Below, piece by piece: positions 6,962-13,380 of a stretch of DNA of 20,335 nt. The notes under the pieces are model-generated. The model had not been told where the DNA came from. It searched no databases and saw nothing but the letters and a program-made list of their open reading frames with translations. Each line of letters opens with the position of its first letter. The first letter of the stretch is position 1. The position numbers were made by a program, and so were the translations under genes. Location of the stretch: positions 1 through 20,335 of the forward strand of contig JALOBU010000038.1 in assembly GCA_023228145.1 (NCBI GenBank), written 5' to 3'. Source of the DNA: Bacteroidales bacterium (GTDB lineage: Bacteria > Bacteroidota > Bacteroidia > Bacteroidales > CAIWKO01).

Positions 6962-7888
6962 TTAAAACTTGTTTACCTGAAAACCGGTATCTCCATGTTT
7001 TAAATAGGCAACAATTTGGTTTGCAGCAGCAAGTCCTGCATTGATATTGGCTTCGGAAGTTTCTGCCCCTTGTTTTTTTGGTGTGGCATAATAACGGTTC
7101 TCGTATTTGCCGTTTATTTCTGCATGGCAGTCGGGAGCAATGTCACTGACATATTTGAAGTCAGGGCGTTCCTCAAGAATGCGTTTCAGGGAATCTTCAC
7201 AGATAACTTCCTTGCGAGCTGTATTTATCAGAGTGGCACCTTTTGGCATTTTCGACATCAGTTCATAATTGATGGATTTTTTTGTCTTGTCATTTGCAGG
7301 TATATGTAATGAAACATACTGACAGGTGCTGTAAAGTTCGTTAAGGTCTTTAACAACTTTTACACCGTCATGGGTAATTTTTTCTTCCGGGATAAAAGGG
7401 TCAAAAGCATAAACATCTATACCAAAGCCTTTGACAATGCCGGCTAACATTTTAGGGACATAACCGTAAGCATGCAGCCCTAGTTTTTTTCCTTTCAGTT
7501 CGGATCCGGGGCCGCCTTTGAATTGTGAACGAGCCATAAACACCATCATTCCGGCGGCGAGTTCTGCCACAGCATTAGAGTTCTGCCCGGGAGTGTTCAT
7601 TGCAACAATTTTTCGTTCGCTGGCAGCAGCAAGGTCAATATTGTCATAGCCGGCTCCGGCGCGAACAATTATTTTTAGGTTTTTAGCAGCGGCAATAACT
7701 TCTGCAGTGGCTTTGTCGCTTCGGATAATCATGGCGTCTACATCGCCAACAGCGCCGATAAGTTCTACTTTGTCGGTATATTTTTCCAATAAAACGGTTT
7801 CAAAGCCGGCTTCATCAAAAATTTTTTTAATACCGTTAACAGCAGCAGCTGCAAAGGGTTTTTCGGTTGCTATAAGTACTTTTGCCAT
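6962..7888 (-). CDS. serA: SerA, D-3-phosphoglycerate dehydrogenase (lysine type)
   Basis: SerA oxidises 3-phosphoglycerate to 3-phosphohydroxypyruvate with NAD, the first step of serine synthesis. The protein is 308 aa and has no C-terminal ACT or ASB regulatory domain. The substrate-side block VRAGAGYDNID (75-85), the TPGQNSNAVAEL block (99-110), the NAD-binding aspartate D163 in FDP and the catalytic arginine R225 in NTAR are present. Where most D-2-hydroxyacid dehydrogenases have the catalytic histidine in TPH, this protein has K271 (ATPKKQGAET). That is the lysine variant (type IIIK) known from Bacteroidota and Entamoeba. The dinucleotide motif is also unusual: A140-Y-G-Y-V-P145 in place of G-x-G-x-x-G. 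It lies downstream of serC, from which a hairpin separates it. Confidence 0.93.
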   Translation of the reverse strand: MAKVLIATEKPFAAAAVNGIKKIFDEAGFETVLLEKYTDKVELIGAVGDVDAMIIRSDKATAEVIAAAKNLKIIVRAGAGYDNIDLAAASERKIVAMNTPGQNSNAVAELAAGMMVFMARSQFKGGPGSELKGKKLGLHAYGYVPKMLAGIVKGFGIDVYAFDPFIPEEKITHDGVKVVKDLNELYSTCQYVSLHIPANDKTKKSINYELMSKMPKGATLINTARKEVICEDSLKRILEERPDFKYVSDIAPDCHAEINGKYENRYYATPKKQGAETSEANINAGLAAANQIVAYLKHGDTGFQVNKF

Positions 7889-7976
7889 AACAAATAATTT
7901 TAATGTGTGTATTTTATTTTTAAATTAAACAATGGTTTGAACAACGAAAGTAAAAAATTTTTTTGTTAAAGGAAAG

Positions 7977-8020
7977 AAAAAGGATAAAATAGTTTTTAGC
8001 GAAAACTATTTATCCTTTTT
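7977..8020 (-). terminator. AT-rich hairpin between serC and serA
   Basis: A long, nearly perfect stem runs from 7977 to 8020: AAAAAGGATAAA(A)TAGTTTT against AAAACTATTTATCCTTTTT with a 5-nt loop and one bulged A. It starts 13 nt after the serC stop in the direction of transcription, and a T-rich tract follows on the minus strand. It can act as a terminator or attenuator, which would make serC more highly expressed than serA and imply either read-through or a separate serA promoter in 7889-7976. Confidence 0.6.
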
Positions 8021-8032
8021 GCAGGAAATAAA

Positions 8033-9106
8033 TTATGCTTTGGAACTTTCAAATTCTTTCATGCAGTCCACAAGGGCTTGTACACTTTCTATCGGCAGGG
8101 CATTGTAAGTCGAAGCTCTAAAACCTCCTACAGAACGATGGCCTTTAATGCCGACCATGCCTTTTGATTTTGCAAAGTTCATAAACTCTTCTTCGAGTTG
8201 CTGGTAGCCTTCTTTCATCACGAAACAGATATTCATGAGAGAACGTGACTCTTTTTCAACGGTTCCGGTAAAAATTTTACTGTTATCAATAGCATCATAA
8301 AGCAATGCAGCTTTTTTCTTATTCATTTCTTCCATCACTTTTACGCCGCCAAGAGCTTTGAGCCAGCGCAGAGTTTCCATAATGGTGTAAATCGGAAGGC
8401 AGGGAGGGGTATTGAACATCGAGCCTCCATCAATGTGTGTTCTGTAGTCCAACATGGAAGGTATTTTACGGCTAACTTTTCCGAGTGTATCTTCCTTCAC
8501 TACAACAAAAGTAGTACCAGCTGGACCGATGTTTTTCTGTGCGCCGCCATATATCATGGCGTATTTGGAAACATCTACAGGTCTGCTGAAAATATCCGAC
8601 GACATGTCAGCAATAAGGGGGATAGGGCTGTCCATGTCATACCTTATCTCCGAGCCGTAAATAGTGTTGTTGGTGGTAATGTGCATATAATCTGCATCAG
8701 CAGGGATTTTCCATCCTTTTGGAATGTACGTGAAATTTTTATCTGCTGAAGAAGCAACAATTTGCACTTCCCCAAAAAGCTTTGCTTCCTTGATGGCTTT
8801 TTTAGCCCATACACCCGTTTCAAGATAAGCTGCCTTCTTTTCAAAAAAGTTAAATGGTACCATACAAAACTGCATGCTGGCACCGCCACCTAAAAATAAT
8901 ACATGGTAACCTTCAGGGATATTTAATAGCTCTTTAAAAAGTGCAACGGCTTCGTCAATAATTGCCTGAAAATCTTTGCTTCTGTGTGAAATCTCCAGGA
9001 CGGACATCCCTATTCCGTTAAGTTCAAGAACGGCTTTTGCCGTGTTTTCAATGGCAACCCTCGGCAATATGGAGGGGCCGGCGTTAAAATTGTGTACTTT
9101 TTTCAT
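8033..9106 (-). CDS. serC: SerC, phosphoserine aminotransferase
   Basis: This is the PLP-dependent class V aminotransferase that converts 3-phosphohydroxypyruvate and glutamate to O-phosphoserine; family members also act in pyridoxal phosphate synthesis. The protein is 357 aa, the usual length. It opens with the diagnostic NFNAGPSILP, has the substrate-binding SHRSKDF (40-46), the glycine-rich LGGGASMQF (72-80), D167 in ADMSSD for the pyridine nitrogen, the PLP lysine K191 in YGGAQKNIGPAG, and the C-terminal GHRSVGGFRASTYNA. It is the first gene of the ser cluster; serA lies 144 nt downstream on the same strand beyond a hairpin. An inverted repeat lies about 48 nt upstream. Confidence 0.96.
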   Translation of the reverse strand: MKKVHNFNAGPSILPRVAIENTAKAVLELNGIGMSVLEISHRSKDFQAIIDEAVALFKELLNIPEGYHVLFLGGGASMQFCMVPFNFFEKKAAYLETGVWAKKAIKEAKLFGEVQIVASSADKNFTYIPKGWKIPADADYMHITTNNTIYGSEIRYDMDSPIPLIADMSSDIFSRPVDVSKYAMIYGGAQKNIGPAGTTFVVVKEDTLGKVSRKIPSMLDYRTHIDGGSMFNTPPCLPIYTIMETLRWLKALGGVKVMEEMNKKKAALLYDAIDNSKIFTGTVEKESRSLMNICFVMKEGYQQLEEEFMNFAKSKGMVGIKGHRSVGGFRASTYNALPIESVQALVDCMKEFESSKA

Positions 9107-9153
9107 TAATATAAAGTTTTATAAATTGTTATTACTATTTTTATTTAAATTTT

Positions 9154-9168
9154 CTTTACAAAGTAAAG
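9154..9168. promoter_or_regulatory. Inverted repeat upstream of serC
   Basis: CTTTAC and GTAAAG form a perfect 6-bp inverted repeat with a 3-nt centre, 48 nt before the serC start. On the minus strand it contains TTACTTTG, one mismatch from the TAnnTTTG element, so it may be an operator overlapping the serC promoter. No regulator gene is adjacent. It is low in GC and could be chance. Confidence 0.3.
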
Positions 9169-9224
9169 TTTTTTTACTGATATAAAAAAATCACTTCGGG
9201 TTAATACGATTTTTATTTTTTTTC

Positions 9225-10232
9225 TTAGAGTTGCGGCTCTCTGAATTTTTTATTATGCTTGGGTTTGGGATTACGGGCATCCACATCTCTAACGAATACC
9301 CATTTTCCATTCTCAAATATAAATCCATCAAATATATTTGTTTCAGGAACATAAAACTGGTATTGCCCTTCAAGGTCAGCTGCGTATTTTGATGTGCGCG
9401 GGTCAACGGGCGTTAAGCGGTCAAATACTATCATATCCGCTTTTGTAGTTTTAATTTTTGCAGGTATCTTCTTGTTTGCACGTAGTGCTTTGTTGGCTTT
9501 TTTATTTTTGGAAGTGTATTTTTGTTTTATTGTTTTGGCAGGCTTGGTTATTTCATGAATCATTTGATTATCAAAACGTAATAACATAGTGGTGCGGGAA
9601 GAATATTCAAATATCATACGGTAGTTTTTTTCTTTATTCTTTTTAAACATAAACTTTCCGAAGACAGGTGTGCCGTTGGAGCGAAACGTCATCACTTCAA
9701 TGATTTTTTTTGTTGTCAGGCTGTTGTTGCCTTTCCATCCTAACAATGTATAAACTTTCTTCCCTTGATAATGTGTAAAAATGATTTTATAGTAAATAGC
9801 CCCAAACCATTTTTTATGGTCAGTAACTTCTGTGGAGGGAGAAATAAATTCTGCTGTTTTATCTGTCATAGGAATAAAATACTTTGGGTAATCTTCTTTG
9901 GGGTTGTGTAAGATGTATCCGAAATAATCAAATTCTCCGTTTTCTTTTGCAATACCCCAGGTGATAAGTTTGAATTTTTTATCCGGAGAAATTTGTACGG
10001 AGAGTTTTTTTAAGGAATCAAAAGGAAAATCAAAATATTTTTCAGAATTAAAGATTTCATTAAGTAGTTGAAGAAGTTTCTCATTGGCAGCATACTTTTC
10101 GAAGTCGGGAGTTTCGCTGGTAATAACATCCGTTTGTTTTTTTAGTTGCCGGAGTTGTTGTTCAATATTCTGAGCATACAACTGCAAAGAAAAAAAACTC
10201 ATAAGTGCAAAAAAAATGAAACTTCTGGGCAT
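9225..10232 (-). CDS. Secreted protein of unknown function
   Basis: I do not recognise a named family. ATG at 10232 gives a 335-aa protein with a clean signal peptide (MPRS, then the hydrophobic FIFFALMSFFSL, probable cleavage after LYA at residue 20). An in-frame ATG at 10247 would add MISAD before it, which fits a signal peptide less well. The mature part begins with a probable helical, charged segment (about 21-75), continues with beta-rich sequence, then a strongly lysine-rich stretch (about 230-263), and ends with a conserved-looking module, DRLTPVDP followed by LEGQYQFYVPE and DGFIFENGKWVF. No lipobox, membrane helix or sorting domain is evident. It lies 118 nt upstream of serC on the same strand and is divergent from the LuxC-like gene. 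Confidence 0.7.
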   Translation of the reverse strand: MPRSFIFFALMSFFSLQLYAQNIEQQLRQLKKQTDVITSETPDFEKYAANEKLLQLLNEIFNSEKYFDFPFDSLKKLSVQISPDKKFKLITWGIAKENGEFDYFGYILHNPKEDYPKYFIPMTDKTAEFISPSTEVTDHKKWFGAIYYKIIFTHYQGKKVYTLLGWKGNNSLTTKKIIEVMTFRSNGTPVFGKFMFKKNKEKNYRMIFEYSSRTTMLLRFDNQMIHEITKPAKTIKQKYTSKNKKANKALRANKKIPAKIKTTKADMIVFDRLTPVDPRTSKYAADLEGQYQFYVPETNIFDGFIFENGKWVFVRDVDARNPKPKHNKKFREPQL

Positions 10233-10317
10233 GTCTGCTGATATCATTTTTTTAACGGAGAAGTTGCTATGTTTATTATAAAAAGTTTATTTTCGCTTTT
10301 TTTCAAATCCTTCCCAA

Positions 10318-11388
10318 TTGAGTACGCAAATATACAAATTTGTAAATCATAATAAGAACTTCGCTTTGCTTGGAGAGTTTCTTTGTGATTTTATTACAGA
10401 TGGCAATAGCATTAATAGTTTTTTGAATGATTTGCTCAGGAGTGCTATCAGTAAAAGTATTGTTTCAAATGGTTTTTTTATGGAGATACATATCATCGAG
10501 GCAATTAAATCCATTGCTAAAATGTTGAATCCTCAAAAAATAGAAGAGTGGACAAGTGGTTATCCTGAGTTGCAAAACGAAAAATCAATACATAAAAAAG
10601 TGGGAGTGGTGTTAGCAGGCAACATTCCCATGGTAGGTTTTCACGATATGATGTCTGTCTTGATTTCCGGTAATATTTTTATTGGGAAATTATCGCATAA
10701 TGACAGGTTTTTATTGCCTGCCATAGCAGAAATTTTGTTTCATATTGATGAAGAATACCGCAAACTTATTTTTTTTACAGAGGAAAAACTTACAAATTTT
10801 GATGCTGTTATTGCCACTGGCAGCAATAATTCGACAAGGTATTTCGAGTATTATTTTCAAAGATTCCCTCACATAATTCGCAAAAACCGGAATAGTATTG
10901 CCATATTAAATGGGGAAGAAACAGATGAAGACTTATGCTTACTGGCCAATGATATTTTTATGTATTTCGGCCTCGGTTGCCGCAATGTGTCAAAGTTATA
11001 CTTTCCCATGGGATATGAAATTGGCGTTCTTCCTACCTGTTTTAAGCATTATTCATTTTTGTCTGACCATAATAAGTATAAAAATAATTATGATTATTAT
11101 AAAGCAATTTTCATGCTTGATAAGAAAAAATTTTATGATGGAGTTTTTTTTATCCTGAATGAAGATAGAAGTTTATTATCACCAATTTCTGTTATAAACT
11201 ATGAATTTTATAATGATGTTCAATCTTTGGAAACAGATATTTTAAAATATTTTGATAAATTACAATGTATTGTAGGAAAAGAAATAACAAAATTTCCTCT
11301 TATTCCATTTGGCAAAACACAGTCACCAGAATTGTGGGATTATGCTGACAATATAGATACAATAAGTTTTTTATTGAATCTTTATTAA
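10318..11388 (+). CDS. LuxC-like acyl-CoA reductase
   Basis: The 356-aa protein belongs to the LuxC/acyl-CoA reductase family, related to aldehyde dehydrogenases, which reduce acyl-CoA or acyl-enzyme thioesters to aldehydes with NADPH. Visible features are the nucleotide-binding-like VGVVLAGNIPMVGFHD (95-110), the VIATGSNN segment (164-171), and the catalytic cysteine C221 in FGLGCRNVSKLY. There is no ATG in frame between the upstream stop at 10279-10281 and the conserved N-terminus, so TTG at 10318 is the best start; the first in-frame ATG is at codon 55 and would remove an N-terminal helix. Neither luxD/luxE nor a luciferase is nearby. In Bacteroidota this reductase is often found next to serC, commonly with a ferredoxin-like gene, which is absent here. 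Its physiological substrate is unknown. Confidence 0.82.
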   Translation: MSTQIYKFVNHNKNFALLGEFLCDFITDGNSINSFLNDLLRSAISKSIVSNGFFMEIHIIEAIKSIAKMLNPQKIEEWTSGYPELQNEKSIHKKVGVVLAGNIPMVGFHDMMSVLISGNIFIGKLSHNDRFLLPAIAEILFHIDEEYRKLIFFTEEKLTNFDAVIATGSNNSTRYFEYYFQRFPHIIRKNRNSIAILNGEETDEDLCLLANDIFMYFGLGCRNVSKLYFPMGYEIGVLPTCFKHYSFLSDHNKYKNNYDYYKAIFMLDKKKFYDGVFFILNEDRSLLSPISVINYEFYNDVQSLETDILKYFDKLQCIVGKEITKFPLIPFGKTQSPELWDYADNIDTISFLLNLY

Positions 11389-11502
11389 AAAATAAGTTAA
11401 TGTTTAATTTAAATAAAAATATAAGTACTTGTAAAACAGAATATATAAAAAACTAAAAAATATAAATATTATTTGAATTAATAAAAAAAATCTCTGAAAA
11501 CA

Positions 11503-11532
11503 TTGTTTGTTAAATAAAGTAGAGTATCTTTG
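11503..11532 (+). promoter_or_regulatory. Promoter of rpmE2
   Basis: TTG (11503-11505), a 19-nt spacer and TATCTTTG (11525-11532) match the Bacteroidota sigma-70-like consensus exactly. The predicted start, near 11539, lies about 20 nt before the L31 ATG at 11560. This is the clearest promoter in the window, as expected for a ribosomal protein gene. Confidence 0.72.
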
Positions 11533-11559
11533 CGGTCAGAATTTTGAAAAAATAAAGAT

Positions 11560-11886
11560 ATGAAGAAAAACATTCATCCAAAAGAGTACCGTCTGGTTGT
11601 GTTTAAAGATATGTCTAATGAATATTCTTTTATTACACGTTCCACAGTGCAAACGAAAGAGACTATTGTTTGGGAAGATGGGAAGGAATACCCACTGGTG
11701 AAGCTTGAAATTTCCCACACCTCGCATCCCTTTTATACCGGCAAAATGAAATTTGTGGATACTGCCGGGCGTGTGGATAAATTCCGAAGCCGTTATAAAA
11801 AACATCTGGAGAGCAAAAAGGGAGAACGTGCTAAGGAAGAACCAAAGGAAGATCCGAAGAATAATGAACCCTCCGGAGAAAAATAA
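11560..11886 (+). CDS. rpmE2: Ribosomal protein bL31, type B, with charged C-terminal tail
   Basis: This is the 50S subunit protein bL31, which bridges the two ribosomal subunits at the central protuberance. It is the zinc-independent type B form: the sequence has no cysteine at all, and carries the type B blocks HPKEYRLVVFKD, the DGKEYPL segment, SHPFYTGK and DTAGRVDKFRSRY. The conserved domain ends near residue 80; a 28-residue tail rich in Lys, Glu and Pro follows, so the total of 108 aa is somewhat longer than typical type B L31. The gene is monocistronic, with its own promoter (11503-11532) and a strong terminator (11908-11935). There is no sign of a zinc-regulated paralogue here. Confidence 0.95.
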   Translation: MKKNIHPKEYRLVVFKDMSNEYSFITRSTVQTKETIVWEDGKEYPLVKLEISHTSHPFYTGKMKFVDTAGRVDKFRSRYKKHLESKKGERAKEEPKEDPKNNEPSGEK

Positions 11887-11907
11887 AATCATTTTTATAT
11901 TTTATGC

Positions 11908-11935
11908 CCCTGCAAATTTTGCAGGGTTTTTTTTT
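11908..11935 (+). terminator. Rho-independent terminator of rpmE2
   Basis: CCCTGCA (11908-11914) and TGCAGGG (11920-11926) form a perfect 7-bp GC-containing stem with a 5-nt loop, followed directly by nine Ts. It begins 21 nt after the rpmE2 stop. Confidence 0.9.
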
Positions 11936-11980
11936 GTCAAATTTTAACAATTTTTTGTTGTCTGTTGGTTAATAAAATTT

Positions 11981-12010
11981 TTGTTGTTATGTAAATTATC
12001 ATTAATATTG
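11981..12010 (+). promoter_or_regulatory. Putative promoter of the GlmU-like gene
   Basis: TTG (11981-11983), a 19-nt spacer and TAATATTG (12003-12010) match the Bacteroidota consensus with one mismatch in the -7 element. It lies immediately upstream of the ATGs at 12024 and 12030 and downstream of the rpmE2 terminator. Confidence 0.4.
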
Positions 12011-12029
12011 CTTGTTTAAAAAAATGTTT

Positions 12030-13259
12030 ATGAATTTTATTTTGTTTGATGATTCATCCCGCTCAGATATGTTTCCCATGACGCTGACACGGCCTGTGGC
12101 TGACCTGCGCCTTGGAATACTTACTATTAGGGAAAAATGGGAAAAATACCTTAAAACAACTACTTCTACACTTACAGAAAAATATCTTAGTGTAAAATAT
12201 CCTTTAGTGAAAGGAAAAAGCAACATACTTATTAATGGCTCGGTATGTCCTAATGCTGCAATAGTAAAACAGGTGGTTGCTCTGAAACCAGATGAAGCGC
12301 TTGTATTTGGTGATTATATCATTGCCATGAATGTTGTTGAAAAAGACCTTGGCGTTGTTGAAATGCTGGATACATCAAAAAATGATGAAAATGACTCTGA
12401 CAGATTGGACGAGATTGAATGCAATGTCCCACATATTAGAGTAACATACCCATGGGATTTGTTTTCTTATGATGCACAGGCAATTGCAGACGATTATAAT
12501 TTACTGACCAAAAACAGGAAGTCTAAAACATTAAGTGCTACCAACCAATTGATTTGTCCTGAAAATATTTTTGTTGAGTCTGGAGTTAAAGCAGAATGTG
12601 TTACTATCAATGCTTCAACAGGGCCTGTATATATAGGGAAGGACGCAGAGATTATGGAAGGAAGCATGATTAGAGGGCCCTTTGCTTTATGTGAAGGCGC
12701 CGTAATAAAAATGGGTGCAAAAATTTATGGGCCTGTTACTATTGGTCCTTATTCGAAGGTGGGCGGAGAAGTCAGTAACTCGGTAATTTTTGGTTATACC
12801 AATAAAGCACACGATGGATTTCTTGGTAGCTCAGTTTTGGGTGAATGGTGTAATATCGGAGCTGATTCCAATAACTCAAACCTAAAAAATACTTACGATG
12901 AGGTAAAAGCCTGGAACTATACTCAAGAAAAGTTTATCCCCACAGGCCTTAAATTTTGCGGACTTATCATGGGCGACCACTCAAAATGTGGTATTAATAC
13001 TATGTTTAACACCGGCACAGTCATTGGGGTTAACTCAAATATAGTCGGCCATGGTTTTCAACGAAATTTTATTCCTTCATTCAGCTGGGGCAATTCTGTA
13101 ACCGGATATACTACCTATGATATTGTCAAAGCAATAGATGTAGCCAAAATTGTATATGAAAGAAGGGGGATAGAATTCGGGCAAGTGGAACAGGAACTCT
13201 TAAAAAGCGTTTTTGAACTTACTTTTGCATACAGGAAAAAAGTAAGATTTGTTAAGTAA
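12030..13259 (+). CDS. GlmU-like UDP-GlcNAc diphosphorylase / glucosamine-1-phosphate acetyltransferase
   Basis: The 409-aa protein fits the alternative GlmU-like family of Bacteroidota: a degenerate nucleotidyltransferase N-terminus and a left-handed beta-helix (hexapeptide repeat) C-terminus. It opens with MNFILFDDSSR and the conserved LTRPVADLRLGILTI, which replaces the classical LxxGxGTRM motif of E. coli GlmU. The second half shows hexapeptide-type turns, for example GPVYIGKDAEIMEGS, GPFALCEGAVIKMGAKI and GPVTIGPYSKVGGEV, and then the GEWCNIGADSNNSN segment. The reaction would be synthesis of UDP-N-acetylglucosamine, or a related sugar nucleotide, for cell wall or LPS; the exact specificity cannot be read from sequence. 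ATG at 12030 is chosen because family members start with MN-ILFDD; ATG at 12024 and TTG at 12012 are in frame upstream. Confidence 0.85.
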   Translation: MNFILFDDSSRSDMFPMTLTRPVADLRLGILTIREKWEKYLKTTTSTLTEKYLSVKYPLVKGKSNILINGSVCPNAAIVKQVVALKPDEALVFGDYIIAMNVVEKDLGVVEMLDTSKNDENDSDRLDEIECNVPHIRVTYPWDLFSYDAQAIADDYNLLTKNRKSKTLSATNQLICPENIFVESGVKAECVTINASTGPVYIGKDAEIMEGSMIRGPFALCEGAVIKMGAKIYGPVTIGPYSKVGGEVSNSVIFGYTNKAHDGFLGSSVLGEWCNIGADSNNSNLKNTYDEVKAWNYTQEKFIPTGLKFCGLIMGDHSKCGINTMFNTGTVIGVNSNIVGHGFQRNFIPSFSWGNSVTGYTTYDIVKAIDVAKIVYERRGIEFGQVEQELLKSVFELTFAYRKKVRFVK

Positions 13260-13353
13260 CTTTTTTTTAAAAAAATCGTTGTAGCGTAATACTGGCATTT
13301 TTATTGTCATATTATTGTACTTGTATTTTTATTAGATATTTATTGTTTTAAAC

Positions 13354-13366
13354 TGACAACTTGTCA
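13354..13366. promoter_or_regulatory. Palindrome just upstream of lon
   Basis: TGACAACTTGTCA is a perfect palindrome of two 6-bp arms around a single C, ending 14 nt before the lon ATG. Its position suits an operator or a 5'-UTR hairpin affecting lon translation. No clear TTG-N19-TAnnTTTG promoter could be placed in 13260-13353. Confidence 0.35.
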
Positions 13367-13380
13367 CAATAACTTTTATT

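Noticed and set aside
8435..8749. A 104-codon plus-strand open frame inside serC
   Set aside because: It is antisense to the conserved core of serC, including the PLP-lysine region, so it is a shadow of that gene.
9154..9175. CTTTAC/GTAAAG with following Ts as a plus-strand terminator
   Set aside because: The stem is short and AT-rich, and no plus-strand gene ends nearby; an operator or chance repeat is more likely.
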